DNA of 64,000 nt from Ctenosaura bakeri (GCA_948474755.1 CAOLHI010002143.1:1-64000), one strand, 5' to 3'; positions 12,160 to 22,146 are shown, numbered from the stretch's first letter. The notes: generated by a model from the letters alone, not told the origin. Made by a program: numbers and translations.

Positions 12160-12559
12160 CTAGTGTATATACCTTGTGTTGTCCGGGATTTTATTTTCTT
12201 GTAAGTAATAGTTGTTAGAAAGGTTTGGGATCCTGTGTATCTTATTCCCCAAACTGTCTTTTCCGGTACCTGTAACTTTCCCCCATATTCCCCAATCCAA
12301 ACCACTTTCTGAGTTATTAACATACATAGGCTGGGTTCCTGGGGAATACACTTCCCCCCTCCTTGCTACTAGGCCTCGTCTCCATAGCAACCAGCCTAGT
12401 CAAGACAGTCACAGTTGACTGAGACCCAAGAGCTCTCTGGCTGAGAATTCTAAAGGCCCCTCCCTAAACTGCAAACCCCAGGATTCCATAGAATCTTCAC
12501 AGGCAGCCGATCGTATGAGTTCTTCACCTGACACAGACAAACAGACTGAGTTTATTAGA
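12160..12559 (-). mobile_element. Non-autonomous Helitron, copy A
   Basis: Read on the minus strand, it begins TCTAATAAA and ends ATATACACTAG, i.e. 5' TC and 3' CTAG (CTRR rule). It is flanked by A on the 5' side and T on the 3' side, as expected for insertion at A^T without duplication. The GC stem before the 3' end (CCCGGACAACACAAGG) looks like a decayed CCCGG/CCGGG hairpin. Positions about 12417-12496 match the centre and one arm of the palindromic MITE (GAGCTCTCTGGCTGAGAATT). Copies B and C share these ends and the MITE piece. No Rep/helicase coding. Confidence 0.85.
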
Positions 12560-13019
12560 TGTAAATGGTTAATGATTACCTATATATGATTCTGGTTTTT
12601 TTGAGCAGAGAAAAGACAGAATGAAGAAAAAAGAAGAAAGTGTCCAATGATGAAAATGATTTATGAGCTATGATTTATAAAAATTATTTATGATTATAAG
12701 TTATTAAAAGCAAAAGTTATGAAGGGATTGAGGATACTTGATGATGAAAGATAGCTTTTTCTTTTATTCTTCAATTACTCCTTAATTTTTTCTTTAATAT
12801 CTTTTATTCTTTATTCTTTAGAATAGAATAAGTTACTAATTATCAATTGTTAAGTAAGAATTAAGTTTTAAAATATGATCCTTAATAGTTAAGTTAGTTA
12901 TTACTAATAATGTACTCAACTTTATTAATGATTATCAGATATTGTAAGTTTAGATTTATTATCAGAATAATTAACATGCAAATATAGTAGACATGCAGTT
13001 TCGGGTCAGCCTAGATGAC
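12560..13019. other. Unassigned AT-rich sequence
   Basis: Very AT-rich with many TTAT/TTAA words. No termini or ORFs recognised. Confidence 0.4.
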
Positions 13020-13373
13020 TTCTGGGTGTGAGGGAAAAGCAGTTAATTTCCTCTGGAACTGAAGTCCCTCTGTGTTTAAAGGAGACAAAAGAACTTTGTG
13101 TAATGGAATGTTATCAGTTTGGCTTGACGTGCTGGCTCTTGGCAGTGTTACAGAAGATTCTCAACATTTTGTAGACACTCACTGGTGAGAACCTTAGTAC
13201 TCATCAGTTTCTTTTCCTGAACATGTGATGTATTTGTACTGGAGATGTATAAATTGCTTTGAATGTAAAGAGGCGGGGCCCAGACTTTTGAGAAGGATCT
13301 CACTGGCACATTGTGCACAATAAATCTTTTTTTCTAAAACCGTGGGTCTCTATCTCAGTTCTGCAACGCAACA
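13020..13373 (+). mobile_element. Possible LTR 3' portion (start not found)
   Basis: Contains a TATA-like GTATAAAT at about 13247 and AATAAA at about 13320, then a T-rich stretch, and ends CTGCAACGCAACA. This order (TATA, poly(A) signal, ..CA end) is that of an LTR. I could not find a TG start with a duplication matching the right flank AGTAT, so the left edge is arbitrary. It might instead be an unrelated promoter-like sequence. Confidence 0.4.
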
Positions 13374-13548
13374 AGTATATACCTTATATTTAGCTTAGGA
13401 TTAAATGATTAGTTGTTACTGTCAGATTACTATTCACTGTTTGCAGTAGAGATGGGTATCACTTTTTTAGCTACATGTAGTTTGAAGAAGCAGTGGATGA
13501 ATCTAGAGCCAAAAGGAGGCAGGCAGGACTGCCCTGCACCTTCTCTTA

Positions 13549-13974
13549 GGCCCTTTCCACACCTTAACTGGTTCTGAAGCCATTGTGTGGGGATCCAGTG
13601 AAAGCCTTTCTCGGGAAGCTCCCCTCCGTCACACTGCCCTCTGCATCAGCTGCCTACTGGACAGGAGGAAGCATGATGGCTCCTCCCCTCCCTTCCACAG
13701 TGCAGCCCAGCTGTTTCCCAGGCTGTGCTGGGGGAGGAAGCGCAGCCGTTGCACTTTATGACACTCTGCATGACAGTAAGTGTGGGAGGGAGTCAGGAGG
13801 ACTGCACAATCGCATGTCATTGCTGGGAGAAACCCAACAATGATTTAATCCATGATTGTGATGGGTTGCCGTGGGATCGTCATGGGATTGTGACAATGTC
13901 ATGCAGAACTGTTGTCGCGATCCCATGGCAATCCTGTGGTCATTGTGGGTCGGGGGTGGTGTGTGAAAATGGCC
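13549..13974 (-). mobile_element. GGCC-ended MITE, 400-bp family, copy 1
   Basis: 426 bp with ends GGCCCTTTCCACAC and GTGTGAAAATGGCC. Flanks are TTA (13546-13548) and TCA (13975-13977), a duplication with one mismatch. The interior (TTCCACAGTGCAGCC, then a GGGATTGTGACAATGTCATG stretch) matches the copy at 63496-63905 in the same orientation, and 17280 and 25289 in the opposite one. ORFs over it are overlapping artefacts. Confidence 0.8.
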
Positions 13975-14464
13975 TCACTCTTTCCCCTCTTTCTATCCAC
14001 TCATTCCCTCTTTTCCCTCCCTCTTTCTGTCAATCCATTTTCTTTTTGTCTTGCTTGCTGCCACCATATTCTTTCTTTCTACCTTATTCCCCATCTAAAA
14101 GTCTGCCAGAGTCAGGATGGAATATTCTTGTGTGAGATCTGAATGTAACAGACTCTCTTCTTTTATTGCTTCATTTCTTGTGGCTTCCTCTCTATTCCAT
14201 TCCCCTCTCCTACCCTCATTTTCTGTCTTGGACCTACAGAAAATTGCAGAGGGCACTAGAGGCTGAAAAGAGGTCTCTAATCCTTCTGAAGTTGTCCACC
14301 TTTCCTTTAGGGATATTCCTTTGGATCAGCAACCACCTGAAGTCATCAGAAAGATGTTTTCATAATAAGGGTGTTTCTGTTTGGAAGACAGAAAGCATGT
14401 TGTCTATGTTCACATATGAGTCCTGACTTTTTTTTAACATAAATTTTGCAGTTTATGAAGTATG
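13975..14464. other. Unassigned, pyrimidine-rich
   Basis: About 13980-14230 is strongly C/T-rich (TTTCCCTC, TTTCTTTC words). No gene recognised; ORFs here are Ser/Leu/Phe-rich because of composition. Confidence 0.4.
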
Positions 14465-14662
14465 GGGTAGTGGTTTGAGTGTTGGAGTAGGACTCAGGAA
14501 GACCAGGATTTGAATTTGTGCTCTGGGTAGGCCTGCACAAGTCACAGTCTTTCAGCCTCAGACAAAGATAATAATAAACTCCTCTGAAAAAATCTTGTAA
14601 AGAAAACTTCATGATAGGTTCACCTTAGGGTCACCGTGAAAGCCACATAACTTGGAGAGCAG
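14465..14662 (+). mobile_element. Sauria-type SINE
   Basis: Follows the full SINE order: a degraded tRNA-like head ('gtagtggtttgagtgttgga', 'accaggatttgaat'), 'gcacaagtcacagtctttcagcctcag', 'cctctgaaaaaatcttgtaaagaaaac', then the tail 'atgataggttcaccttagggtcacc'. The tail ends in ACTTGGAGAGCA. A second copy of the very end of the tail lies at 14869-14905. Confidence 0.85.
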
Positions 14663-14868
14663 GTAGGGGGGTGTGGCAAGGGTGGGCAGAGGGGCAGGGG
14701 CGTGGTCATATCACATAGGGGCATGGCCATGGTGCGTGGGGACATGGGCGCATCACAAGGGGCATGGCCATGTCACATGGGAAAGTGGCCATGTTGTGCA
14801 GGGCACCCCCCAGAAATTACTGCCCATGGCGGACCACCGTCATCACACACACACCATCTGTAACTCTG
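14663..14868. repeat. G-rich segment with imperfect GGGGCATGGCCATG repeats
   Basis: Between two copies of a SINE 3' end lies about 205 bp of G-rich DNA. In it GGGGCATGGCCATG-like units recur at about 14717, 14758 and, degenerately, 14785. The plus strand has several GGGG tracts. No termini or duplications are clear; it may be an inserted element or local expansion. Confidence 0.5.
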
Positions 14869-14905
14869 TACCATAAGGACGAGACTTGAAGGCACACAAC
14901 AATAT
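14869..14905 (+). mobile_element. SINE 3' end fragment
   Basis: Reads 'ccataaggacgagacttgaaggcacacaacaat', the last part of a Sauria SINE tail. It is either the displaced end of the SINE at 14465 or a separate truncated copy. Confidence 0.7.
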
Positions 14906-15456
14906 TTACTAGTAAGGGAGTTTAACTGCATATAATTATTTATTTATAGAATTTTACTTCTGACTTGTGTGCTTAGTAGTGACCACAACTGTGCAAACTG
15001 CAGCATTTAGCATGCTGCATAATCTAGGTGTAAAGCTACATTTATGTAAGCAATATGGAGGCAGGAGTTCAGTTTGATTACCATACTGGGGGGAATCGCT
15101 GCTATTTCTTCTGGAATCATGCAGGTATTTCTTTAGCTCTAATGAGAATGCTGGGGCACACTTCCTTGCTTACCACACCACTGCCAAGTTACTTAAAGCA
15201 GCATTAGCTGCTTTGATATCCAATGAGAGTGTTGTGGCAACAAGAGCCACCTTGTGATCCCCCCAGGTGCTTCAAGAACAAACAATCTACAGGATCAGTC
15301 CACACGAGTACAGTGAAACACATCCACCACTTGATACATTTAAAAAAAAAAATTGAAGAATATTTCTGCATGCTTTGTATATCGATTATGACCTAAGTTC
15401 TCTTTTAATCCTGGCTAGAATAGATCCATTGAATCTATTGGATTTTTCTACACATT
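14906..15456. other. Unassigned, apparently unique sequence
   Basis: No family recognised. There is an A-run near 15341-15352. The end (15405-15450) may hold a fragment of an old squamate repeat with 'gatccattgaatctattgg'. Confidence 0.4.
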
Positions 15457-15658
15457 GGCAATTTCTGCCTTACACTGTTATAGTGCTATTATTCCACTTT
15501 CAACATCCTGTGGAATTCTGGGGTTTGTAGTTTATTGAGGCCAAAGAGCTCTTTGGCTGAGAATTCTACAGGCCCCTCCCTAAACTGCAAACCCCAGGAT
15601 TCCATAGGATGTTGAAAGTGGAATCATAGCACTATAACAGGGTAGTGCAGGAATTGCC
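15457..15658 (+). mobile_element. Palindromic Harbinger-like MITE, copy 2
   Basis: 202 bp, ends GGCAATTTCTGCC and GCAGGAATTGCC, flanked by an exact 3-bp duplication ATT (15454-15456, 15659-15661). Arms carry TTCAACATCCTGTGGAATTC and its complement; the centre has GAGCTCTTTGGCTGAG. Same length as copy 1. Confidence 0.9.
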
Positions 15659-16157
15659 ATTGACTCACATTCAACAGTTGATTGAATGAGTGTACTCTAG
15701 TTGGGACTTATGAACAGCATTCCAGATGATGTTAACAATTTTACCTGCTCGTACACACACAAAGTTTTATATAATTTCTTTTAAAAATAGATTCAATAAG
15801 CACAGTTTCTATGGCAACTAATAATTCTTTGCAATACATTAAACAACAGTGTGAAGTGTGTGAGACTGTTATAAACAAGGCTGAAACATCTCCATCAGTC
15901 CCAGAACAGCACTCTGCTCTGGAAGCCCTTTAGATATGAAAAGTCATGTGGTCTGTGTGTTCCTGAAGCAGCAGTTGGTGGCTTCCATGTCAAGGGGGAA
16001 GTGAATCTGTCCTGGATGTGAGTTCAGAGTTTAGAGGAGTGGTCCAGGATACCAGACCCTGTCCTCAAAATGGGTTCAGCACCCTGGACATCTTTAAAGT
16101 TTGGACTCAGACCCATTTGTGACATTCAGCCAACACTCTGTGTGAGTGTTTTACAGT
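15659..16157. other. Unassigned; possible old SINE fragment at the start
   Basis: 15660-15725 ('tgattgaatgagtgtactctagttggg') resembles a common old squamate interspersed repeat. The rest is unassigned. Confidence 0.35.
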
Positions 16158-16338
16158 GTGTTGTTGTTGTTGTTGTTGTGTTCCTTCAAGCCATTTGCAA
16201 CTTATGATGACCCTATCACAAGGCTTTTGGGGCTAAGAATGTGTGATGCGCCCAAGATCATCTAGTTGGTTTCCATGGCTGAGTGGGGAATCAAACCCTA
16301 GTCTCCAGGATTGTAGTCCAATATTCAAACCACTACAC
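16158..16338 (-). mobile_element. Sauria-type SINE, minus strand, interrupted by hAT
   Basis: Starts with (TTG)n, then 'ttcaagccatttgcaacttatgatgaccct'. An internal deletion follows, then 'ttggtttccatggctgagtggggaatcaaaccctagtctcc' and 'attcaaaccactacac'. This is the complement of tail, middle and tRNA-like head. The hAT at 16339 inserted into the head, duplicating CACTACAC. Confidence 0.85.
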
Positions 16339-16665
16339 CAGGACCTTCCAAATGGTGTGTTGTGACATGTTAGTGTGTCACTTGAAATGTGTAGATGTGT
16401 CATCTCCCCGGGCTGAGAAAGACCCCTCCACCTGAGTCTCTCCTGCTGCCACTGCAGCAGCAGGCCAGGATCAGGTAGAGGCGCCTATTTTCCCACTGCT
16501 GCCACCATTGCCAGGGTCTTTCCATGGCGAGGGCAACGGCAAGTGAGCTAGGATGGGGTGGGGGGGCCTGCCTTTCCTTCTGTTTTATCTCTGCTTTGCT
16601 AGTAAAACTGAATTACTGTGTTGTGAAATGATGCATGTCCAAAATGAAAAGTTTGGAAAGCTCTG
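16339..16665 (-). mobile_element. hAT MITE with 8-bp duplication, inserted in a SINE
   Basis: 327 bp. Left end CAGGACCTTCCAAATGGTGT, right end the complement of CAGAGCTTTCCAAACTTTT. Flanked by the exact 8-bp duplication CACTACAC (16331-16338, 16666-16673). The right 90 bp match 51890-52186 inverted ('gacatgcatcatttca', 'cagttttactagcaaa'). Its middle is GC-rich, with CTGCTGCCACTGCAGCAGCAG, unlike the AT-rich middle of the other copy. No transposase. Confidence 0.92.
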
Positions 16666-16680
16666 CACTACACACTGGCT

Positions 16681-17279
16681 TTCTTTAGAAAACGATAAAT
16701 CTAATGTCTTTCTTAGGTTTGCACTGATAGGAAAACAGAAGGATCTAGCCTCTCAGTTTAGCTGATTCCACAAAGGAATAAGTTTATTGCTTCATCAATA
16801 CTGAAATATTACTCCGATTGATCCAAGAACCCTCTGTAGATGAGATAATGTCACTGAGATGAGCCTAATGGCACTTCATATCATTCTAGTTCTCTGTGCA
16901 TCAGCAAAGGAAGAAAATGTATGTGGACTTTTACAGGGTTTATGTGTCTATTTTTCTATTAAGTCCCAACCACTCATTATAGAGTGACTAACAAACAGAA
17001 TGAATAGATGACGACTGATAAAAATTGTTCCCTTAGTTTCTGGAAATGGACATAAATAGCTGTTCATTTCTACCAATGTGATCTCACTGAGTTGATTTAC
17101 TCTGGATACTTCTCAAAGATCAAAAGTGCAGCTGCATCAGCAAAAAATGTCTTTCTTGGGCAGCATTTATGAATTACCCATGGTTTGTCAAACTGTTCCA
17201 CAAAACTAATTTTATACTAATGAATATTAAATAATTTTAATTTTTGTTTTGTTCTGTTCTTATATAGGAATTCATCTTA
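16681..17279. other. Unassigned; candidate conserved non-coding sequence
   Basis: 17020-17250 is AT-rich but complex, with TAATGAATATTAAATAATTTTAA-like words and no repeat signature. Conservation cannot be judged without an alignment. Confidence 0.35.
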
Positions 17280-17681
17280 GGCCATTTCTGCATAACATTG
17301 CTGTCCTATGATGGGGAGATGCTGTTGCTGGTCTATGAGTCATACTTTTGCATGACGTTGTTGCAGTCTCACACATCCCCACCCATTGCAATTGCGGGAT
17401 ATTCCGTTACTGGAAAAAATCCATTAATGGCCCCTGATTGTGCAATGCTCCCATCACTGGCAGCCATATGGAAATAGCAGAAGCATGATCTGCTTGCTTC
17501 CTTCCTCAGTGCAGCACGGAAAGTGGCCGGCTGCAATGTGGAGGGAAGGAGCATGTCCCGCTTCCACAGGCAGATGGCTGAGCATGGAAAGGACTGTTTG
17601 GGTCACGCTCCCATATCGGCAGTGGCACTGCCAGGATCATGACAGAATGGCAAAGGAAAACAGTAAGGTGCAGAAAAGGCC
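17280..17681 (+). mobile_element. GGCC-ended MITE, 400-bp family, copy 2
   Basis: 402 bp, ends GGCCATTTCTGCATAAC and GGTGCAGAAAAGGCC, flanked by the exact 3-bp duplication TTA (17277-17279, 17682-17684). Interior carries 'cagtgcagcacggaaagtggcc' and 'gattgtgcaatgctcccatc', related to 25289-25706 in the same orientation. Confidence 0.9.
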
Positions 17682-18494
17682 TTAGTCATTAATTGTACCT
17701 CATGTTTGTGTTCATTTGTTTTTAATACCCACAAATACATTTATATTCAGATAATTTAGGGATCATTTTTGCTAACTTCTTTTCTCATCCACAAGTCCAT
17801 TCCTTGTCAGAAGTGTGCAGAGTTTTTGTTTCATTTTGTTTTTTTAAAAAAGAGGTTTATTTTTGTGTGTCTTTTCCAAATCGATGCAGTAATAAATGCT
17901 GGATTTTAGAAATGCACACAGTGATTTTTGTGCATTTTTCCAATGTGTGCTTGTTGTTGAACACGTTTGTGGAACTCAATGCAAGCCCTGAAAGGTATGG
18001 ATTTCTGACCACAAACTGCATTCTTTCGGTCTCTGAGATACAGGTCACGTTACTCAAGTTTAAAGAACTCATGATAGAAATTTCACATGCATCTCTGAAA
18101 CAGATGTACACCAAAAGAACAATACTCCTGCACAGCTGCAAACTTCCTGAGGAAGTGTAGCAGAGATGCCATTGATTATATTTAGTCCCACTTCTTTCCA
18201 GCTCTGTCATTAGCCTTCCCAAGGGTCTATCATCTGTCAGAGAAGACACTTATTGCTACTGCAGTCTGGATACCAGGACACATGGTGATAAAAATAACTT
18301 CCAGTTCAGGCAACATCCCTGGAAGATGCAGATGAGTGGGACGGGTGAGAGAGTAACTTTGATTCCTCCCCTAATAAGTCCTCACTGAGGCTATTCTATG
18401 TGCTGCCATTATGGCAGAGACTGGGTTGCTTTTACTTTGGCAGTAGCACTTGGTCTTGGCCAACAGACCAAGAAGCTTATTGACTCTGGCAGTA
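17682..18494. other. Unassigned, with overlapping ORFs of 118 and 130 codons
   Basis: 17804-18160 (+) and 17857-18249 (-) are open over the same bases. Neither translation shows a known domain, and opposite-strand openness suggests chance. Low repeat content makes 17800-18200 a possible conserved non-coding element. Confidence 0.35.
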
Positions 18495-18705
18495 GCCTAA
18501 ATACTCTGGAGGCACCAGATCCTGTCTGATCTTAGAAGCTAAGCTGGGTCAGGCCTGCTTGGTACTTGGATAGAAGACTATTGTCAAGTACCAGGTGCTG
18601 TAGGCTATATTTCAGAGGAAGGTAATAGCAAACTACCTGTGAGTAGTCCTTACCTCAGAAAACCCTATGAAATCCAGAGGGTTGCCATAAGCCCAGAGAC
18701 TTTAT
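18495..18705 (+). mobile_element. 5S rRNA-derived SINE
   Basis: The first about 115 bp follow 5S rRNA: 'ccagatcctgtctgatcttagaagctaagctgggtc', 'tgcttggtacttggatagaagac', 'ggtgctgtaggcta'. The A-box-like AAGCTAAGCTGGG and C-box-like TACTTGGATAGAAGA regions are visible with substitutions. The rest ('cagaggaaggtaatagcaaac', 'cagaaaaccctatgaaat', 'gttgccataag') is the Bov-B-like tail also seen in Sauria SINEs. It is a retroposon, not a functional 5S gene. Confidence 0.88.
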
Positions 18706-19179
18706 CCATCCTCTTCCGTTAAAGGGATAAGCGATTGGCATTTGGGTACGTGGCTGGCAATTGTGAACTGAAAAGGAAAATGTGAGCATCTTTACTTGTA
18801 GATCATCTGTCACAAGAGGGAGTCAGAGATCTTTGTAATACATAGATGTGAAAAGGTTCTACTGTAAAGGAGCTACAGCTCTTTCTCACTCTTAGTGTAT
18901 TGCAGTTCTGACAAATCTGGATATGCCCCATAGTGTAGTCTTTGTTATTTTTAAATGTTTAAATATATATAAGTTGCCTTTTGTAGGAAGAACAAGGAAC
19001 TTAGAAGTGCTATTTAAAAATAATAATAAAATGTGAACTTTAAGATAACGCTGCTGAGTTTGTCCTGTTTAGAGGATGCCGTTATATTCCACATTGCTTC
19101 AACAACTGCCTGCCTGTTACAGTTGGAGTTTTTAAAACAGATCTTTTAAATATACACATCTGGGTTTTTAATATTTTAT
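18706..19179. other. Unassigned sequence
   Basis: No gene or family recognised; becomes AT-rich towards the LINE tail. Confidence 0.35.
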
Positions 19180-19388
19180 GTCTAATTTTTTTTTAGTGTG
19201 GTATTTTTAAGTTGTTTTAATTGGTGTTTTAACAGTATAATTAATGAAATTTATATTTTAATATGTATAATTTATCATGCTTTTATTATGTTTGCAATGG
19301 AACCTTTTTAATTATGTTGGAAGCCACCTTGCATCCCAGCCTTGGGAGAAAGCTAGGATATAAACCCATCAAATAAATAAACAAACAA
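19180..19388 (+). mobile_element. LINE 3' end (L2/CR1-like)
   Basis: An AT-rich 3' UTR ends in 'ttggaagccaccttgcatcccagccttgggagaaagctaggatataaa' and (AAATAAA)n at about 19366-19390. This is the standard lizard LINE terminus. Only the end is recognisable. Confidence 0.65.
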
Positions 19389-19726
19389 AGAAATTTAATT
19401 GAAACCGTTTGGCTAAAATCACTGGTGCCTTTTTCCTGCTCCAGTGTATATCATTGTAAGTAATTTCAAAAAATATGAATGAGATTCAGGACTGATGGAA
19501 AGAAGTACTTTTTTACAAAATACATATTAAAACTATGAAATTTACTGTCACAGGATATGCTGATAGCTGCCAGCATGGCTGGCTTTAAAATGGGACTCAG
19601 CGCTTTATCACACACACAGGTAAATCACAACTGCAGCAGGATAGCAGCATCTTTCGCTGTGACTTATCACATGACATTGATTTTCTTCTGTTCTCCTGAT
19701 AGGGGACTGTTTGAAAAATGTTTCAT

Positions 19727-19763
<37 letters not shown>

Positions 19764-20129
19764 CCATCACAACAATAATAATGCAGGTTGTTAATGACCT
19801 CCTTTGTAAAAGAAATGCTTTCCAAATGGTCTCCAACTAGGATAATAAACAGCAACAAGGTAATATGATATCACACTAAAAATCCCAGCCAAATCCGCTA
19901 CTCTCCTGCTGTAATTACAAGTAATTTGCCTCATGTGATAAGGCCCACAGTTAAAATTATTAATTGAAAAAGTTATTATAATATACCTTTCAGCTGTCCC
20001 ATTTGACAAGGATGGTCCTGATGAATCTTCTGTCACTCCACTATTTTAGCCACTTTTAAAATGTTCCAGTTTTATTCTCCATGTCCCGCTCCCTCTTTGG
20101 CATCAACTAATTTCAGTTTTACAAACTGA
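19389..20129. other. Candidate conserved non-coding element around a (CAT)n run
   Basis: 19620-20045 has homeodomain-like words (TGTAATTACAAGTAATTTGCC, TTAAAATTATTAATTG) and no repeat signature except the trinucleotide run at 19729-19770. The composition resembles vertebrate developmental enhancers, but this is inference only. Confidence 0.35.
19729..19770. repeat. (CAT)n microsatellite
   Basis: About 12 CAT/ATC units followed by CACCATCAC. Confidence 0.95.
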
Positions 20130-20353
20130 GGCCATTTCCACACTACACTGTTATAATGCTATTATTATTCCACTTTCAACATCCTGTGGAGTTCTGGGGT
20201 TGTAGCTTGCTGAGGCCAAAGAGGTCTCTGGCTGAGAATTCTAAAAGCCCCTCCCTAAACTGCAAACCCTGGGATTTCATAGGATGTTGAAAGTGGAATA
20301 ATAGCGCTACAACAGCCCAGTGCGGAAATGGCCAGTGTAGTATGGAAATGGCC
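20130..20353 (+). mobile_element. Palindromic MITE, copy 3, with duplicated right end
   Basis: Starts GGCCATTTCCACACTAC. The right terminus occurs twice: GTGCGGAAATGGCC ending at 20333, then AGTATGGAAATGGCC ending at 20353. The duplication TGA at left (20127-20129) matches TGA after the outer end (20354-20356), not the AGT after the inner end. So the whole 224-bp unit, with the doubled end, is probably what inserted. Confidence 0.85.
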
Positions 20354-20755
20354 TGAGTTCATGGTGCAAAAGTAGTTTGCACTCGGTTCATTGCCGGGGG
20401 GAGTAAGGAGGGGTGGATTCTTGAATTTCCCAGTAGGTTGGAGGGTATGTTACAGGCTGCTAGTTATTAAATACATGTCTTGCTTGTGCGGGACCACTAT
20501 GCCTAGATGACCACTATGCAAACAGAAAATGTTTGACTAAATAGGGGTTCATGCGATCCTGTTCATGAAATAAAAAGAATTCTGGTCCCGGGCAGTCTTA
20601 GAGGAGAAGCAGCCTCATGTTGTGTTTTTTGGCTTCCTAAGTTGCAGCTGATTACATCTGAATGACTCTGGAATGCTGTAAAGGTGACTGAGATGGTCTA
20701 GATGAAGTGAAATTTTTTGAGCATTTGGTTGCAAGTACTCTATATAAACACATGG
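20354..20755. other. Unassigned sequence
   Basis: No family recognised; no ORF of interest. Confidence 0.35.
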
Positions 20756-20947
20756 TATAGTGGTTTGACCTTTAGACTACAACCCTGAAGACTAGGGTTG
20801 GATTTCCTGCATTGCCACGGAAACCTACTGGGTAATCTTGGGCACGTCACACACTCTCAGCCCCCAGAAAGCCCCCTGTGATAGGTTTGCTTAGGATTGT
20901 CATTAGTCAGAAATGACTTGAAGGCATGCAATAACAATGACAAAAAA
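20756..20947 (+). mobile_element. Sauria-type SINE
   Basis: Head 'tatagtggtttgacctttagactaca', 'ggttggatttcctgcattgccacgg', 'cactctcagccc', a short deletion, then the tail 'gtgataggtttgcttaggattgtca' and 'gacttgaaggcatgcaataacaa'. Both ends are present. Confidence 0.88.
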
Positions 20948-21289
20948 CTATAAATATTCAGAATCAGGCCATGATCAAGTGGTCTCATTCTGCAGACATT
21001 ACCAATTTGGTCAACAGAATCACAAGGAGGAGGAGGAGGATTCTCCTTTTCTTTTTGCAGCCTGATCCCCAACTGTCCCTATTTTGTAGTGGTACAGAGG
21101 GCTGCACCAGAGAGAGTGTATGTGAAAAAAATTTGGTTTGTTAGCAGTTGGCCACTCCCTTGATGCTGGATGTAGACCTTGGCATTATTTCTTTACATTA
21201 TAAAAGTGAGAAAACTATAGCTACGAAAAGCTACAGCCCCCCCCTTTTTTAGCACATTACTTTACATTGCTTCACTTTTGTGAGACCAG

Positions 21290-21440
21290 TTTCCTTTGGA
21301 GGAGAACAGAGTGGAAGCTCTTTGTGGGCTCTATTGGACAGCCATCTGTAGGGAATGCTTTAGTTTTGGATGTCTGCATGGCAGGGGGTTGGACTAAAGG
21401 GCCCTTTGGAATTCCTTCCAACTGTATGATTTGTGATGTT
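21290..21440 (+). mobile_element. CR1 LINE 3' end
   Basis: 'tggacagccatctgtagggaatgctttagtt', 'ctgcatggcagggggttggacta' and 'ccttccaactgtatgattt' are the CR1 3' UTR seen again at 59780-59857. 5'-truncated, no coding part. Confidence 0.8.
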
Positions 21441-22146
21441 TTTCAGAGGAGAGGGGGGAAATCTATAGATTGATAAGGAACTGCAGGCAAGCGCTAGCAA
21501 CGAACAAAAAGCAGGAGTAGTCTGGTAGTCTGAAGTACGATTCACAACACCTGTTCCCTTCCTTCCTCTAGATTCTAAGTAACAAGCTCTCTGCATGCCA
21601 GCCCAGAATGCTTCCACAGGCTTCAGTTACTGGACGATAAACACAGCCAGAATCAAACTTAAATGTGCCAACAGCCATGCCATCTGCAGCCCTGTCTCAG
21701 GTTATTTCAGGAAGGCCTTTGCATTCTCTGAGCTCAAAACAGGTTTCAAGAGGTGCTTTGCTTCATCAGAGGTTTCCTCTCCATAAGAAAAGAATCCATT
21801 TATTTTAATTGCAGACTTGCTTCCAAGCACAGGCACTGGTAGGCCATTTGACACCCTTTAATTATCTTTATTGGTTTAACGGTCTTTTCTGAGGATGAAG
21901 TGGTGGTTAGACAACAATGCATATTTAATTCAGTTACAAAGCATACAACTCACACTACTCTTATCTCCCCCCCTCCACTTCCATGCCCTTCAACATTTGA
22001 CAGTTGGCAACTGGGACATATGTGGCCAAATAACATCAAAGTGTGGTCAAGATGGTGAAAATTATTCATAAGGAAGAGTACAGAAGCCAGGAGAGATTGC
22101 AACAGTTTAGTTTTGACTGTGCCAGCTGGGAAGGAAAAGGCTTCAC
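21441..22146. other. Unassigned; candidate conserved non-coding sequence at 21580-21840
   Basis: No repeat signature at 21580-21840, and composition is balanced. The 63-codon ORF at 21595 resembles no family. Confidence 0.35.

Noticed and set aside
13583..14142. ORFs of 76-136 codons
   Set aside because: They cross the MITE at 13549-13974 and pyrimidine-rich flank; translations are compositional.
16158..16338. tRNA gene
   Set aside because: The tRNA-like part is a degraded SINE head without a foldable cloverleaf.
18495..18610. Functional 5S rRNA gene
   Set aside because: Many substitutions, missing bases in the internal promoter region, no T-run terminator, and a SINE tail attached.
20330..20353. 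Two adjacent separate MITEs
   Set aside because: Only one left end and one 3-bp duplication pair exist; the second terminus is a duplication.
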